A stretch of DNA of 64,000 bases from Salirhabdus salicampi (GCF_024259515.1 NZ_JANBWE010000001.1:930001-994000), one strand, 5' to 3'. Positions 36,321-45,584 are shown, counted from the stretch's first letter. The notes: a model not told the origin generated them from the letters alone. A program made the numbers and translations.

Positions 36321-36350
36321 AAACTCGGCTTTTAGCCGAGTTTTTTTTCT
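36321..36350 (+). terminator. Terminator of the PBP4 gene
   Basis: AAACTCGGCT and AGCCGAGTTT pair perfectly around TTT with eight Ts following. Confidence 0.9.
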
Positions 36351-36353
36351 AAT

Positions 36354-36385
36354 AAAAAACCTTATGAGAGGCTCTCATAAGGTGG
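36354..36385 (-). terminator. Terminator of the 50-residue membrane protein gene
   Basis: CCTTATGAGAG and CTCTCATAAGG form the stem; on the minus strand it is followed by TTTTTTATT. Confidence 0.8.
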
Positions 36386-36426
36386 TGGAAATATCTCCAA
36401 AAGGAATGTTAGAGCGCATTACAGTA

Positions 36427-36579
36427 TTATCGCTTGCCATACGCTAAAATAGGTTGTTCGTTTTGATCTACATTCGTTACGTTCTTCTTTCGTTTGCGTG
36501 AAGATAAGTTTTCAACTGTAGACAAAACGAAAAAAGTTGTCAGTACTGTAAGTGAAAGAACGATTAGAGATGTTACCAT
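36427..36579 (-). CDS. 50-residue single-TM protein
   Basis: On the minus strand AAGGGGATGGTGGAGT precedes ATG 36579, and the frame runs 50 codons to TAA at 36429-36427. The product has one N-terminal membrane helix (VTSLIVLSLTVLTTFFVLS) followed by a strongly basic cluster (SSRKRKKN) and a short polar tail. A dedicated terminator lies about 45 bases downstream. I recognise no family. The ribosome site, topology and terminator make a real gene likely. Confidence 0.65.
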   Translation of the reverse strand: MVTSLIVLSLTVLTTFFVLSTVENLSSRKRKKNVTNVDQNEQPILAYGKR

Positions 36580-36850
36580 ACTCCACCATCCCCTTTCTTA
36601 AACATTTTCCTTTGTAAATACCGTCTTTTTTTGGTTAATTCCAGTATATAATACCAAATATTACGAAAAAGTAAAGTTTAAATTTGTGATTCTTTAAAAT
36701 TCCTCTAATTTCTTTGTGTAAATCGTATATTCTCCAAAAATACTTTATTCATTATATGCTGAAATGTGCATCGAAAACCTTGCGGAAGGTGACTGGTAAC
36801 TTTTTCATATTCATTTCGTCTAATGGAATGAAACGAAAGGAGAACTGCTT

Positions 36851-37822
36851 ATGAAACATTTCATGAACACTGCATTGGTGTTTCTTTTAATTTTTTTATC
36901 AGCATGTGGTGGTACGTCCATTGGCGATCACCAAGGTGCAAACATTCAGTTTGATGAAGATTTCTTTTATATTACGGACTTAAGCGAAAATGCAATTTTA
37001 GTTGTTGGTGGCAAAGGTGATGATCGTGTTGATGCTAAATATTTAAAGATTGTGGATAAAACTATTATTTATAACGAAAATGGTGATGTAATTAAGGAGA
37101 ATCAACTACAAATTGGGCAAAGAATTCAATTTATACTGGACCAAAAGTCGGGATGCGAAGAATCATTCCCGGAACAATGTCAGGTGAAGTATATAGCTTT
37201 AGCAGGTAAGTCAGTGGAAGTCCCATATGATGAAGAAGGGGTCGTAGGAGAAGAGGAAGCTGTAAAGTTGGCGCTTGATTATGTGAAAAAGAAGGAGCAA
37301 GAGGATCATTATTGGGTAATCCACGAAATTGAATATGAAAAACATAAATGGAAAATGAAGTTACACCATTACCTAGAACAGAGCAAAAAAATCGTCGTTT
37401 ATGTAGATGGGAAATCAAAAAACGTCCACTCCGAAGTGACAGAAAAGAATGAACTGGAACGATTGGAAAAACTTCGTCCTCCAACACCTGCCATAACGGT
37501 AGATCACCAAGAACTTAATGTAGAAACAGGGTCATATATGTGGTCAGATGGTGACAAATCAGTTACTGCTGACTCTTTCCATCCTAAAGATTTAGTTAAA
37601 AAATACCAACAAGTTTTAGCTGATTCTGTATTGAATATAGCATTTGATTATAGTCCTCATACAATTGAATGGGGCATATGGACAGAAGACGGAATCCACT
37701 TTCAACCGGTGGAAAACTATAGAATTACACTCCCAGAAAAACCCAACAAATACGTACTTGTGATAAAAGGGGAATGGGAGGAAGGAGAATCAATTTATGC
37801 TGTTGGAATAGTATTAAAATAA
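36851..37822 (+). CDS. Lipoprotein of unknown function
   Basis: A 323-residue protein with a lipoprotein signal (lipobox LSAC, Cys at about residue 19). The body has mixed beta segments; a middle region EEAVKLALDYVKKKEQEDHYWVIHEIEYEKHKWKMKLH resembles PepSY-like propeptide domains weakly. The N-terminal part (IYNENGDVIKENQLQIGQRIQFILD) looks like a small OB/DUF3221-type barrel. No firm family. Start ATG 36851 follows GAAAGGAGAACTGCTT. It is monocistronic with a strong terminator. Confidence 0.6.
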   Translation: MKHFMNTALVFLLIFLSACGGTSIGDHQGANIQFDEDFFYITDLSENAILVVGGKGDDRVDAKYLKIVDKTIIYNENGDVIKENQLQIGQRIQFILDQKSGCEESFPEQCQVKYIALAGKSVEVPYDEEGVVGEEEAVKLALDYVKKKEQEDHYWVIHEIEYEKHKWKMKLHHYLEQSKKIVVYVDGKSKNVHSEVTEKNELERLEKLRPPTPAITVDHQELNVETGSYMWSDGDKSVTADSFHPKDLVKKYQQVLADSVLNIAFDYSPHTIEWGIWTEDGIHFQPVENYRITLPEKPNKYVLVIKGEWEEGESIYAVGIVLK

Positions 37823-37825
37823 AAT

Positions 37826-37861
37826 AAAAACCTGCACTCAATTTATTGAGTGCAGGTTTTT
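37826..37861 (+). terminator. Terminator of the lipoprotein gene
   Basis: AAAACCTGCACTCAA and TTGAGTGCAGGTTTT pair perfectly around TTTA with flanking A and T tracts. Confidence 0.9.
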
Positions 37862-37893
37862 ATGCCCAGAAAGGGTAAATAAAGATAAAACGT

Positions 37894-38157
37894 TTATGTA
37901 CTTTTAACTCCGTATAAAATACAACCAATGCCAATGATAATCCAAAGCATTTTGGAATACGTTAATTCTTCTGCAATCGTATAAACGCCTATTGTGGTCG
38001 TTAATAAGAGAATTAATGGACCAACAATAGCTAAAGATGAATTTAACACTAAGACTTTGCTCATATCACTCATTTTTAAAATAATCATAGCGACAATTAA
38101 TTCAAATGTACCTGAAAGTACACGTAACATTGCTATCCCAAATATCGCCTTATCCAC
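37894..38157 (-). CDS. yqhV: YqhV-like membrane protein (DUF2619)
   Basis: An 87-residue protein with three membrane helices. The opening GIAMLRVLSGTFELIVAMIILKM and the later NSSLAIVGPLILLLTTTIGVYTI match the small YqhV family of sporulating Bacillales. Its role is unknown; in B. subtilis the gene lies next to the spoIIIA locus, which is not the case here. The start has a GTGAGGGATGAAAAGTGG leader with a fair ribosome site. Confidence 0.75.
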   Translation of the reverse strand: MDKAIFGIAMLRVLSGTFELIVAMIILKMSDMSKVLVLNSSLAIVGPLILLLTTTIGVYTIAEELTYSKMLWIIIGIGCILYGVKST

Positions 38158-38316
38158 TTTTCATCCCTCACTTTTTAGTACCTGAAGTCATTATATGCTT
38201 GTATATAACTATGAAGACTTGCCTTATCAATTTTTTGTATGAAAAGATCTCGACTAATTTTGTTGATCGTGGAAATAATACAAACGAATCAACTAAGTAA
38301 AAGGAGCTTCCACAAC

Positions 38317-38505
38317 ATGAAGAGAAATAAAAATGAGCGTACAAAGGCTTCGTTAGATGGAATGAAAATTTATGGGACAACAGGTAACGTCGAAGTAGAA
38401 GGGTATCAAATGTCAGGTGATATTGAAAATGCCGGTAGGCTTGATAAAGGTTATACAAACAATCAAAAAGAAACTAGCGCAGAAGCATCAATTAACAAGG
38501 AATAA
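38317..38505 (+). CDS. Small acidic/polar protein of unknown function
   Basis: A 62-residue hydrophilic protein from ATG 38317 (AAAAGGAGCTTCC ribosome site). It has a basic start (KRNKNERTK), a central GMKIYGTTGNVEVEGYQMSGDIENAG and a polar tail. It lacks membrane segments and I do not recognise a family. A terminator follows at once. The next gene (endonuclease IV-like) begins 57 bases later. Confidence 0.6.
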   Translation: MKRNKNERTKASLDGMKIYGTTGNVEVEGYQMSGDIENAGRLDKGYTNNQKETSAEASINKE

Positions 38506-38508
38506 TGG

Positions 38509-38543
38509 AAGAGGAGGTCTGGACAGTATCCGGCCTCCTTTTT
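38509..38543 (+). terminator. Terminator before the endonuclease gene
   Basis: AGGAGGTC...TGGA and TCC-GGCCTCCT form an imperfect stem followed by five Ts. Readthrough into nfo is possible. Confidence 0.6.
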
Positions 38544-38562
38544 AGTGAGAAAGGGGATGCGT

Positions 38563-39393
38563 ATGAGATTTGGGTGTCATGTGAGTATAAAAGAAGGATA
38601 TTTAGGTGCAGCAATACAGGCAAAAAAATTACGGGCTGAGGCATTTCAATATTTCCCAAAAAACCCTCGCAGCTTATCTGTTAAAGCTTTTCATCAAAGT
38701 GATGCAAGTGCGTGTAAAGAATTTTGTTTAGAGAATGGTCTCGTGTCTGTTTCCCATACACCATACCCAACGACAATTACACCCACAGACAATAAGCGGA
38801 ATGCGGTAATTGAATCATTGTATAACGATTTAGAAATTTCTGAGGCATGTGGCTCCATCGGGGTTGTTGTTCACTTCGGAAAGTTGCGAAATCGGCATGA
38901 TCCTCTAGCAAGTTATCATTTAATGATTGATGTATTAAATGAAGTTTTAGAACATTGGGAAGGGGATTGTAAAATTTTACTCGAAAATAATGCGGGCAAA
39001 CCAGGTTCAATAGGTACAACAATTGAAGAATTAGCACAAGTAAGAAAACTAACGAATTATCCTGAAAAGATCGGCTTTTGCTTAGATACATGTCACGCCT
39101 ATGCAAGTAGTTTATGGGACGGAACCAATTGGGGAGAAGTTCGGGCAGTTGGTTTAAAACAAGACTATCTTCAACACCTAAAAGTCATTCATCTAAATAA
39201 TTCTAAATTTCCAGCTGGGAGTGGAAAGGATAGGCATGCGAATATTTTTGAAGATGGATATATTGAGGAAACACAATTCTCGGATTTGATGAAATGTATG
39301 GAGTTACAACACACTCCGTTTATATTAGAAACACCTTCCGTAATTTCAAAAGAAATAGAAATTTCCCGTCTATATCAAACGTGGGGAACATAA
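38563..39393 (+). CDS. nfo: Endonuclease IV-family AP endonuclease
   Basis: From ATG 38563 (GAAAGGGGATGCGT) the protein has 276 residues; an upstream GTG at 38545 is less likely. It follows the AP-endonuclease-2 TIM barrel: FGCHVSIKEGYLGAAIQAKKLRAEAFQYFPKNPRSL, SVSHTPYPTTI, VVVHFGK (zinc His), KILLENNAGK (zinc Glu), GFCLDTCHAYASS (Asp, His), VIHLNNSKFPAGSGKDRHANI (His, DRH) and FILETPS (Glu). These are the nine zinc ligands of the Nfo family. It cuts 5' of abasic sites during base excision repair. Confidence 0.9.
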   Translation: MRFGCHVSIKEGYLGAAIQAKKLRAEAFQYFPKNPRSLSVKAFHQSDASACKEFCLENGLVSVSHTPYPTTITPTDNKRNAVIESLYNDLEISEACGSIGVVVHFGKLRNRHDPLASYHLMIDVLNEVLEHWEGDCKILLENNAGKPGSIGTTIEELAQVRKLTNYPEKIGFCLDTCHAYASSLWDGTNWGEVRAVGLKQDYLQHLKVIHLNNSKFPAGSGKDRHANIFEDGYIEETQFSDLMKCMELQHTPFILETPSVISKEIEISRLYQTWGT

Positions 39394-39684
39394 TTTTCAA
39401 TCATGATTTAGGTATCAAGTACATATGATTTACTTTAGACCATTTTTGTGAATAGGGGGTGATATATTTCCTGGGCAAGCGCAAAAATAGAGTGTTCCTT
39501 GCATTTGTTGACAGTAGATTTCGACAGTGTTTACGTTTTATTTTTTAACTAATGTAAATTTTCAAAAATTAAAATCGCTAATATTATTGACACAGATATT
39601 ATTTTAATGTTATTATAATTAATTTTTCAAATTACAAAAAGTTTGTTATAATATGTTCATGGACCACATTTGGAGGTGGATATT

Positions 39685-40173
39685 TTGTTCCAAGTAGGAA
39701 GTAAAATCGTATATCCAATGCATGGCGCAGGGGTAATTGAATCAGTTGAAGAGAAAGAAATTTTTGGGAAGAAAGAGCAATATTTTATCATCAAGTTAAA
39801 GATAGATAACATGAAGGTTATGATTCCTGAATCGAAGATTGCTACATCTAATATTCGTCCTGTTGTTGATCAAGGTACACTAAAAGATGTATTAGATGTT
39901 ATGGAAAACGGGGAGACAGATTCTGAACTGAACAGCAAACAAAGATATACAACGAACATGGAAAAAATGAAAACAGGGAGCCTTCAAGATGGGGTAGAGG
40001 TTGTTCGTGACTTAACCCGACTGAATCAGGAAAAAGCTTTAAATACAAACGAGAAGCAAATGCTTGATAATGCACGAAAGATTGTCATCAGTGAGCTAGG
40101 ACTCATTAAAGGAATTAGTGACCAAGAAGCAGGTAAATTCATAGAAGATAAAACAGTATTGACCGGCTCTTAA
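39685..40173 (+). CDS. CarD-family transcriptional regulator
   Basis: TTG 39685 lies six bases after GGAGGTGG and gives 162 residues. The N-terminal 60 residues form the CarD/TRCF RNA-polymerase-interacting domain (FQVGSKIVYPMHGAGVIESVEEKEIFGKKEQYFIIKL). The C-terminal helical part (VEVVRDLTRLNQEKALNTNEKQMLDNARKIVISELGLIKG) is the CarD helical bundle that contacts promoter DNA. CarD-type proteins stabilise open complexes. The 290-base upstream gap is AT-rich and holds the promoter but no gene. Confidence 0.92.
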   Translation: MFQVGSKIVYPMHGAGVIESVEEKEIFGKKEQYFIIKLKIDNMKVMIPESKIATSNIRPVVDQGTLKDVLDVMENGETDSELNSKQRYTTNMEKMKTGSLQDGVEVVRDLTRLNQEKALNTNEKQMLDNARKIVISELGLIKGISDQEAGKFIEDKTVLTGS

Positions 40174-40200
40174 AAGGGAGGTAATACTCCTTTACATAAG

Positions 40201-40237
40201 AAAAAATCACGCAGAATATTTCTGCGTGATTTTTTTA
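40201..40237. terminator. Bidirectional terminator between carD and the GH18 gene
   Basis: AAAAATCACGCAGAA and TTCTGCGTGATTTTT pair perfectly around TAT; it serves both convergent genes. Confidence 0.9.
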
Positions 40238-42472
40238 TCTTAAAACACGGAAAACATTTGCCCTTGTAGCATCCGAAATGACACCATAACCACCTAAAAT
40301 ATTTACGTTTGGTGTTCCTGGCAACTCATTTTGTAAAAAGCTTTCGACGGTCGGAGGTAAGTTTGCGTTATTAATTAAGATGATGGGTGAGCTTTGCATG
40401 GCAGCTAATGGTGACCCAGGTAGTGCATCGATAAAGCTAATACCACTAGCAAAATAGATGTTGGACAAATCGAATTCATTCTTAAATCGTTGTGCAATAG
40501 CTACACTTGTTTCATAACGGTCTTTCCCTGCAATCCGTTCAATATTCGGAACACCTAAATTTTGAAGTTGCGTAATAACGTTATTAGATACAGCACCTTC
40601 ACCACCAATAATCGTCACACTGTTGATACCGTTTGTTTGAATATAATGCGCAACTTCATTCGGTAGTGATTTTTGGTCTGTTAAAAGGATCGGCGTTTGT
40701 GTTTGTCCAGCATAAGGAGCCACTGATAAAGCATCGGGAGAATTCCTCCCAGTAGTTAAGATTATTTCATTGCGATTTCCGATCTCGCTTGCCACTCGTA
40801 CTGCGGTTTCATAACGGTTTGAACCAGCGATTCTTGTAACGTTATAACCTTTTCCTTGTAAATGCGATTGTACAGTGTCTGAAATGGCACCTTGACCACC
40901 TAGGATATAAATTCGGCTCGGCTGTAATCGGTCAATTTCATCCTCTACATTCGTCGGTAAATTTGAACTGTTTGTTAATAACAACGGAGATTGTGTCTTT
41001 TTGGCTAAAACACTACCTGTTAAGGCGTCAATTGGAACATCACCACGACCTAAAACAACAGTGGATGCACTTTCAGGCCATCCATGTTTAGATACATTCG
41101 TACTTGTCTCAAAGCGGTTCTTTCCATAAAGTTCTTGTAACGAAAATCGTTTTAAGAAACTGCTTGAAACAAAACCACTTGTTCCATCTTGGAGTTGTAC
41201 TGGGACCCAGTTCGTATTGTCTGCAGTAATGACATCCCCTGTAACCTTAAGTAGAGTTTTGTTTGAAAGTGTACGAATAATTGTCCCTGATAGAGAAGCG
41301 GTCTCCCGTAAATTAAGGTTGTCGGTCGTAGTAACCGCCATTGGCCCACTTCTAAATCGATTTGTTGCGATAGGTTGACTATTTCCTGTATTTAATGCAC
41401 TTGTGTAGTAATCCCATGTGTTTGGTGTTTCATGCATGAGCGCCCATGAACCAGTTCCTTTTATTCCATATTTGCCCGGCATTTGCAATTTTGCCCGAAT
41501 AGATGGCTCATTCTCATACCAAATGATGTAACTACCTTCCGTTAATTTTGTACTCCCGATAAATGCACTTTGTCCTTCTGGGATGGTAAAACTTGCATAT
41601 GACGATTGTGTTTTTTCATCAAACTGTATTCTGCCATTAAATTGGTTCACGAGCGGTTCTACTCTAGTGGAGGAAAGACCCATGCCATGTAAATTTCGCC
41701 CCTCCAAAGTAGGTCCATCTAACTTCCACATCCGCCCGTAAAAAGGCAGACCGGCAACAATCTTTGTACGGGGAATCCCCTGGTTTATTGCGTATTGTAT
41801 GGAACGTTCAAAAAAAGAAAGACTTGATACAGGTCCAATTGGACTATCAGGAGAATCCCAACTTTCATCGTAGGCCATAATCATTAAATAATCACTATGC
41901 TGGGCGAGACCTTTATAATCGTAAAACCCGTGCCAACCAGTATTCCAGCCACTAGGATTCGCTGCAACAGCTACAGAAACTTCTTTATGTTTTGGAATGT
42001 ATTCCCTTAATAATCGGACTAAGTCTGTGTGCTCATTTCGGTACGTGTGACCAACACCTTCAATGTCCACATTCACACCATCTAGATTGTATTGTTCTAT
42101 TGCGTTAGCTATATCTCGTGCAAGCTGTTCCCGGTTATTTAGACCATTTATTCCAGCAGTACGATCCCAGTGATTGGCGAGGAATGGAACAACTTTTATT
42201 CCCCGTTTGTGCATTTCATTAATGAACGATGTTTGTAATCGCCAAGTAATCTCTAAGTTTCCTTCTTTAGAGATGTCAAAATAATTAGGAGAAACAACAT
42301 TTAAACTACCTTTCGTTCGATCAACTTGAGTGATGTAAGAACTAGGTGTACCGAAATACACATAGGACATATTAAAGAAATTTGTTTGTCCTTGTGAGAC
42401 TGGTGAAGAACCTTTTTGCATTACGACAGGTAGTATGAAAATAAATACTAAAAAAAATTTAATGGCCTTCAC
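40235..42472 (-). CDS. Cell-wall GH18 glycoside hydrolase with SH3b and three CWB2 repeats
   Basis: A 745-residue exported protein: signal peptide (1-20), GH18 catalytic domain (about 30-350) with the motif LDGVNVDIEG (catalytic Glu) and a final WALMHETPNTWDYY, a bacterial SH3 domain (about 375-440, LNLRETASLSGTIIRTL), then three cell-wall-binding type 2 repeats (about 445-740), each with a YGKNRFETS/GSNRYETA/GKDRYETS start and an ILGGxGAIS core. It probably cleaves peptidoglycan or chitin-like glucosamine polymers and is held non-covalently on the wall. GTG 42472 follows AAAGGGGGATTACA. Confidence 0.9.
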   Translation of the reverse strand: MKAIKFFLVFIFILPVVMQKGSSPVSQGQTNFFNMSYVYFGTPSSYITQVDRTKGSLNVVSPNYFDISKEGNLEITWRLQTSFINEMHKRGIKVVPFLANHWDRTAGINGLNNREQLARDIANAIEQYNLDGVNVDIEGVGHTYRNEHTDLVRLLREYIPKHKEVSVAVAANPSGWNTGWHGFYDYKGLAQHSDYLMIMAYDESWDSPDSPIGPVSSLSFFERSIQYAINQGIPRTKIVAGLPFYGRMWKLDGPTLEGRNLHGMGLSSTRVEPLVNQFNGRIQFDEKTQSSYASFTIPEGQSAFIGSTKLTEGSYIIWYENEPSIRAKLQMPGKYGIKGTGSWALMHETPNTWDYYTSALNTGNSQPIATNRFRSGPMAVTTTDNLNLRETASLSGTIIRTLSNKTLLKVTGDVITADNTNWVPVQLQDGTSGFVSSSFLKRFSLQELYGKNRFETSTNVSKHGWPESASTVVLGRGDVPIDALTGSVLAKKTQSPLLLTNSSNLPTNVEDEIDRLQPSRIYILGGQGAISDTVQSHLQGKGYNVTRIAGSNRYETAVRVASEIGNRNEIILTTGRNSPDALSVAPYAGQTQTPILLTDQKSLPNEVAHYIQTNGINSVTIIGGEGAVSNNVITQLQNLGVPNIERIAGKDRYETSVAIAQRFKNEFDLSNIYFASGISFIDALPGSPLAAMQSSPIILINNANLPPTVESFLQNELPGTPNVNILGGYGVISDATRANVFRVLR

Positions 42473-42501
42473 TGTAATCCCCCTTTATATGCAAAGAAGT
42501 G

Positions 42502-43290
42502 TTATTCTATATCGGCATAGGAGACGCTAAATTGGTATCCATTATTGGTCGGCTGAATTTTGTATAATATGTGATAATATTGAAATTCCTTAGCTGTTAC
42601 CTTTGATAAATCGGCATTAGGGCCAACTCCTATATCATGAAATAAGGCGTCTACATCGTAAATTTCTATATTCGGATGCATAATATTAATGATTTGACTC
42701 CAACCCATTAGCATAGATTGATTGACATTGTTCGTTTTTGCTGTACTTGTCAGTTCGATTCGTTGAATATAATCTTGTAACACATAAACACGTAATGATA
42801 AGTTGCTCATTAATTGCGACGTATAAACTTGTTCTTCAGTGTCACTTCCTTCTTGCTGAAGTTCTTTAATATATAAGTTAGAAAATTGTTCCTCGGTAAC
42901 GGCGTTCCACCTTTCTTTAAAATCTGAAAATGGTAATGTCATATTTCCTTGAACCACTTCACCATTCTCACTGATTTCCTCATTCTGTTTTTGGATTATT
43001 TGTCTTTGATCATAATCTTCTTCATCAGCCACTTCTGGAATGGTTCGCTCCTGTGATTCCTGTTGAAATTCAACTTCTCCCTCATCCCGAGGTAGATCAC
43101 CGTAAGGCTGTTCATACCATTCTTTTTCATTGTCTTCTATTAATGTTTCATCATTTGGTTGCGGATTCTGTTCATCTGTTGATAAACGTTGATATCTGTC
43201 CTGTTGCGTGTCTGGTTCTGTAGAAGAAGAACAGCCAGTGAACAGGAGGATGATAAAAAGGGCTTTTAATATGAGGAGCATTTTCACCAT
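42502..43290 (-). CDS. Acidic lipoprotein of unknown function
   Basis: From ATG 43290 the protein has about 262 residues; upstream in-frame codons overlap the uvsE end and were not used. The lipobox is LLFTGC (Cys near residue 20), followed by about 100 very acidic, Gln/Glu-rich residues that look unstructured, then a folded domain (FSDFKERWNAVTEEQFSNLYIKEL and NNGYQFSVSYADIE). No family is recognised. It lies between the GH18 hydrolase and uvsE on the same strand; it may be cotranscribed with the hydrolase (30-base gap). Confidence 0.65.
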   Translation of the reverse strand: MVKMLLILKALFIILLFTGCSSSTEPDTQQDRYQRLSTDEQNPQPNDETLIEDNEKEWYEQPYGDLPRDEGEVEFQQESQERTIPEVADEEDYDQRQIIQKQNEEISENGEVVQGNMTLPFSDFKERWNAVTEEQFSNLYIKELQQEGSDTEEQVYTSQLMSNLSLRVYVLQDYIQRIELTSTAKTNNVNQSMLMGWSQIINIMHPNIEIYDVDALFHDIGVGPNADLSKVTAKEFQYYHILYKIQPTNNGYQFSVSYADIE

Positions 43291-43372
43291 ATCTTCACCG
43301 TCCCATCGATTGAAATTACTCAGTTTTATCCTTTGACAAAAGATAGTTCGCATACTGGAAAAAAGTGGTCCC

Positions 43373-44254
43373 CTACGATGGGGAAAATACTTCATGTTGA
43401 ATTCTTAAAACAGCTTGTTCCTTCAATTTTGCTTCAACCATAATGTCGACCTCACGATCCCCAACTAAGGATAATAAACGGTTAAAATCATGTTTAAATA
43501 CATAATCATGATGACTCCTATCTTTTACATGGGTTTTACCAGAACTTATATGTACCTTTGGTCTTCCAAATGGTTTCCAAGACTCGAATACGTGTTCCAT
43601 CATGTTTTCTAAAATTCCATTTCGGTTATGACAGATGTAGTGATGAATATCAAAGCAGATTGGAATACCACATTTCCTGTAGATACTAATTACGTCTTCT
43701 AAGGCATAGGTACGGTCATCATTTTCCAATCGCAACTTTTCTTTGATGCTGTCTGATAACATGTGGTAATGTTTAATAAAACGTTCTTTAGCTAACTCGA
43801 TGTTTCCGTACTGTCCACCTCCGTGTATGATCATATCCGATCCTCCAACTAAATTTAAGACCTTATCATGGTATTCTAAGTCTAAAAAAGATCGCTCTAA
43901 TACATCGTCACGTGGCGTACTGAGTACAGTAAATTGGCCCGGATGCATAGATAAACGGATATTATGTTTTTCTTTAAACTGTTTAATCGTACTTGTTAAT
44001 GATAAAATATCTTTGTCTGTCCACCACTCCCAAGTCATGTTCTGGTGACTGCCAAGTGGAACAATCTCTGTGCTTATCCGATAAAAATACATGTTATGTT
44101 CTACATTCCACTTTAAAGCAGCGAGTACATTTTGTAAGTTGTTGATAGTTAGTTCCTTTATAATGTCTGGTCCTTTTTTTTCAAAGGTGGCAAGACGGCA
44201 AGTTTTAAACTTAGTTGGCAATGAAGTATTAATACAGGCGTATCCGATTCGCAT
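43373..44254 (-). CDS. uvsE: UV damage endonuclease UvsE
   Basis: About 293 residues from ATG 44254 (an in-frame ATG lies two codons upstream). The UVDE barrel motifs are present: MRIGYACINTSL at the start, NLQNVLAALKWNVEHNMYFYRISTEIVPLGSH, LSMHPGQFTVLSTP (metal His), MIIHGGGQYGN (His), YALEDVISIYRKCGIPICFDIHHYICH (Glu, Asp, His) and VHISSGKTHVKDRSHHDYV. It incises DNA 5' of UV photoproducts in an excision pathway independent of UvrABC. It is divergent from the CHY zinc-finger gene. Confidence 0.95.
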   Translation of the reverse strand: MRIGYACINTSLPTKFKTCRLATFEKKGPDIIKELTINNLQNVLAALKWNVEHNMYFYRISTEIVPLGSHQNMTWEWWTDKDILSLTSTIKQFKEKHNIRLSMHPGQFTVLSTPRDDVLERSFLDLEYHDKVLNLVGGSDMIIHGGGQYGNIELAKERFIKHYHMLSDSIKEKLRLENDDRTYALEDVISIYRKCGIPICFDIHHYICHNRNGILENMMEHVFESWKPFGRPKVHISSGKTHVKDRSHHDYVFKHDFNRLLSLVGDREVDIMVEAKLKEQAVLRIQHEVFSPS

Positions 44255-44354
44255 AATCACAACCTACTTTGAAATTAAAGTTATTTCATATTATTTGATG
44301 AAGATGAATGATTTATCCTTATGAATGAGTAATCTAAATAAGCAGGTGACAGTT

Positions 44355-44684
44355 GTGAACATAAAAGGAGTTACGGTAAAAGGAAACCTTATAGATTATG
44401 AAACAAGATGTATACATTACCATTCACCATTAGATGTGATTGCCATCAAATTTAAATGCTGTGAAGTATATTACCCGTGTTACAAGTGTCATAATGAAAA
44501 CACAGACCACGCAATTCAAGTGTGGGAGGTTCACGAGTTTCAAGAAAAAGCGATCTTATGCGGAATGTGTGGGTTAGAAATGACGATTCATGATTATTTA
44601 CAACATGGGGAAAAATGCCAACGCTGTCGTACAGCCTTCAATCCTGGCTGCCGACTTCATCGCCATATATATTTTCAGGAATAA
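44355..44684 (+). CDS. CHY-type zinc-finger protein
   Basis: GTG 44355 follows AGCAGGTGACAGTT with good spacing and gives 109 residues; ATG 44325 lacks a ribosome site. The protein has the CHY finger arrangement: RCIHYHSPLDVIAIKFKCCEVYYPCYKCHNE, then CGMCGLEM and CQRCRTAFNPGCRLHRHIYF, with about ten Cys and several His for three zinc ions. In bacteria the function is unknown; eukaryotic CHY fingers occur in ubiquitin ligases and mitochondrial assembly factor Hot13. Confidence 0.85.
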   Translation: MNIKGVTVKGNLIDYETRCIHYHSPLDVIAIKFKCCEVYYPCYKCHNENTDHAIQVWEVHEFQEKAILCGMCGLEMTIHDYLQHGEKCQRCRTAFNPGCRLHRHIYFQE

Positions 44685-44717
44685 GTGAAAAACTAACAAG
44701 CTAAGGAGAGAGTGAAA

Positions 44718-45584
44718 ATGAATAATTTACAAGTAGGGACAAAAGCTACCCTAACTGTTAAGCGCGTCATTGATACAGGTTATGTGTTAACAAATGATGA
44801 TGCAGAAGTACTATTACATAAAAATGAGGCTATTGATAATTTAGAGGACGGGGACGAAGTAGAAGTTTTCTTGTACCAAGATAAAAAAGGAGAAATCGTA
44901 GCGACCCAAGTTCTTCCCGAAGCAGATATAGATACGTATGATTGGGCCGAGGTTGTAGAGGTTATTTCTGATCTCGGTGTGTTTGTGGATATTGGCATTC
45001 AGAAAGCTATTCTAGTATCAAAGGACGATCTTCCATTATATCGTGAAGCTTGGCCAGAAGTTGGGGATGTGCTTCATGTTATTTTAGATACCGATAAAAA
45101 AGGGAGACTATTAGCGGTTCCGATGTCCGAGAGTACATTTGAAGATGAGTTTGAAGACGCTCCTGATGATTTAATGAATCAACCAATTAGTGGAAGAGTT
45201 ATCCGTTCTAGTCGAGAGGGTGCCGTTATCGTTACGGAAGAAGGATATCGTGGATTTATCCATTATTCTGAAAGTAAACGGGATCCTCGTTTAGGCGAAT
45301 GGGTGAAAGGTAGAGTTATACAAGTAAAAAATGATGGAACCCTTAATGTCTCTTTAAGACCCCTTAAACAGGAGGCAATAGATGTCGATTCAGAAACAAT
45401 TCTTGAATTTTTAAAGCATCATGATGGGGTTATGCCTTACAGTGATAAAAGTGATCCAGAGGAAATTTATAATATGTTCGATATGAGTAAAGCAGCGTTT
45501 AAGCGTGCACTAGGGAAGTTGATGAAAAGTAATAGAGTTGAACAAAAAGATGGAAAAACGTATATAAAGGAAAAGGATAGCTAA
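44718..45584 (+). CDS. cvfB: S1-domain RNA-binding protein CvfB
   Basis: From ATG 44718 (AAGGAGAGAGTGAAA) the protein has 288 residues. It has tandem S1-like OB folds (LQVGTKATLTVKRVIDTGYVLTNDDAEVLLHKNEAI; DWAEVVEVISDLGVFVDIGIQKAILVSKDDLP; GRVIRSSREGAVIVTEEGYRGFIHYSESKR) and a C-terminal winged helix (EEIYNMFDMSKAAFKRALGKLMKSNRVEQKDGKTYIKE). This is the CvfB/YitL architecture, an RNA-binding regulator of virulence factors in Staphylococcus. It is monocistronic. Confidence 0.92.
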   Translation: MNNLQVGTKATLTVKRVIDTGYVLTNDDAEVLLHKNEAIDNLEDGDEVEVFLYQDKKGEIVATQVLPEADIDTYDWAEVVEVISDLGVFVDIGIQKAILVSKDDLPLYREAWPEVGDVLHVILDTDKKGRLLAVPMSESTFEDEFEDAPDDLMNQPISGRVIRSSREGAVIVTEEGYRGFIHYSESKRDPRLGEWVKGRVIQVKNDGTLNVSLRPLKQEAIDVDSETILEFLKHHDGVMPYSDKSDPEEIYNMFDMSKAAFKRALGKLMKSNRVEQKDGKTYIKEKDS

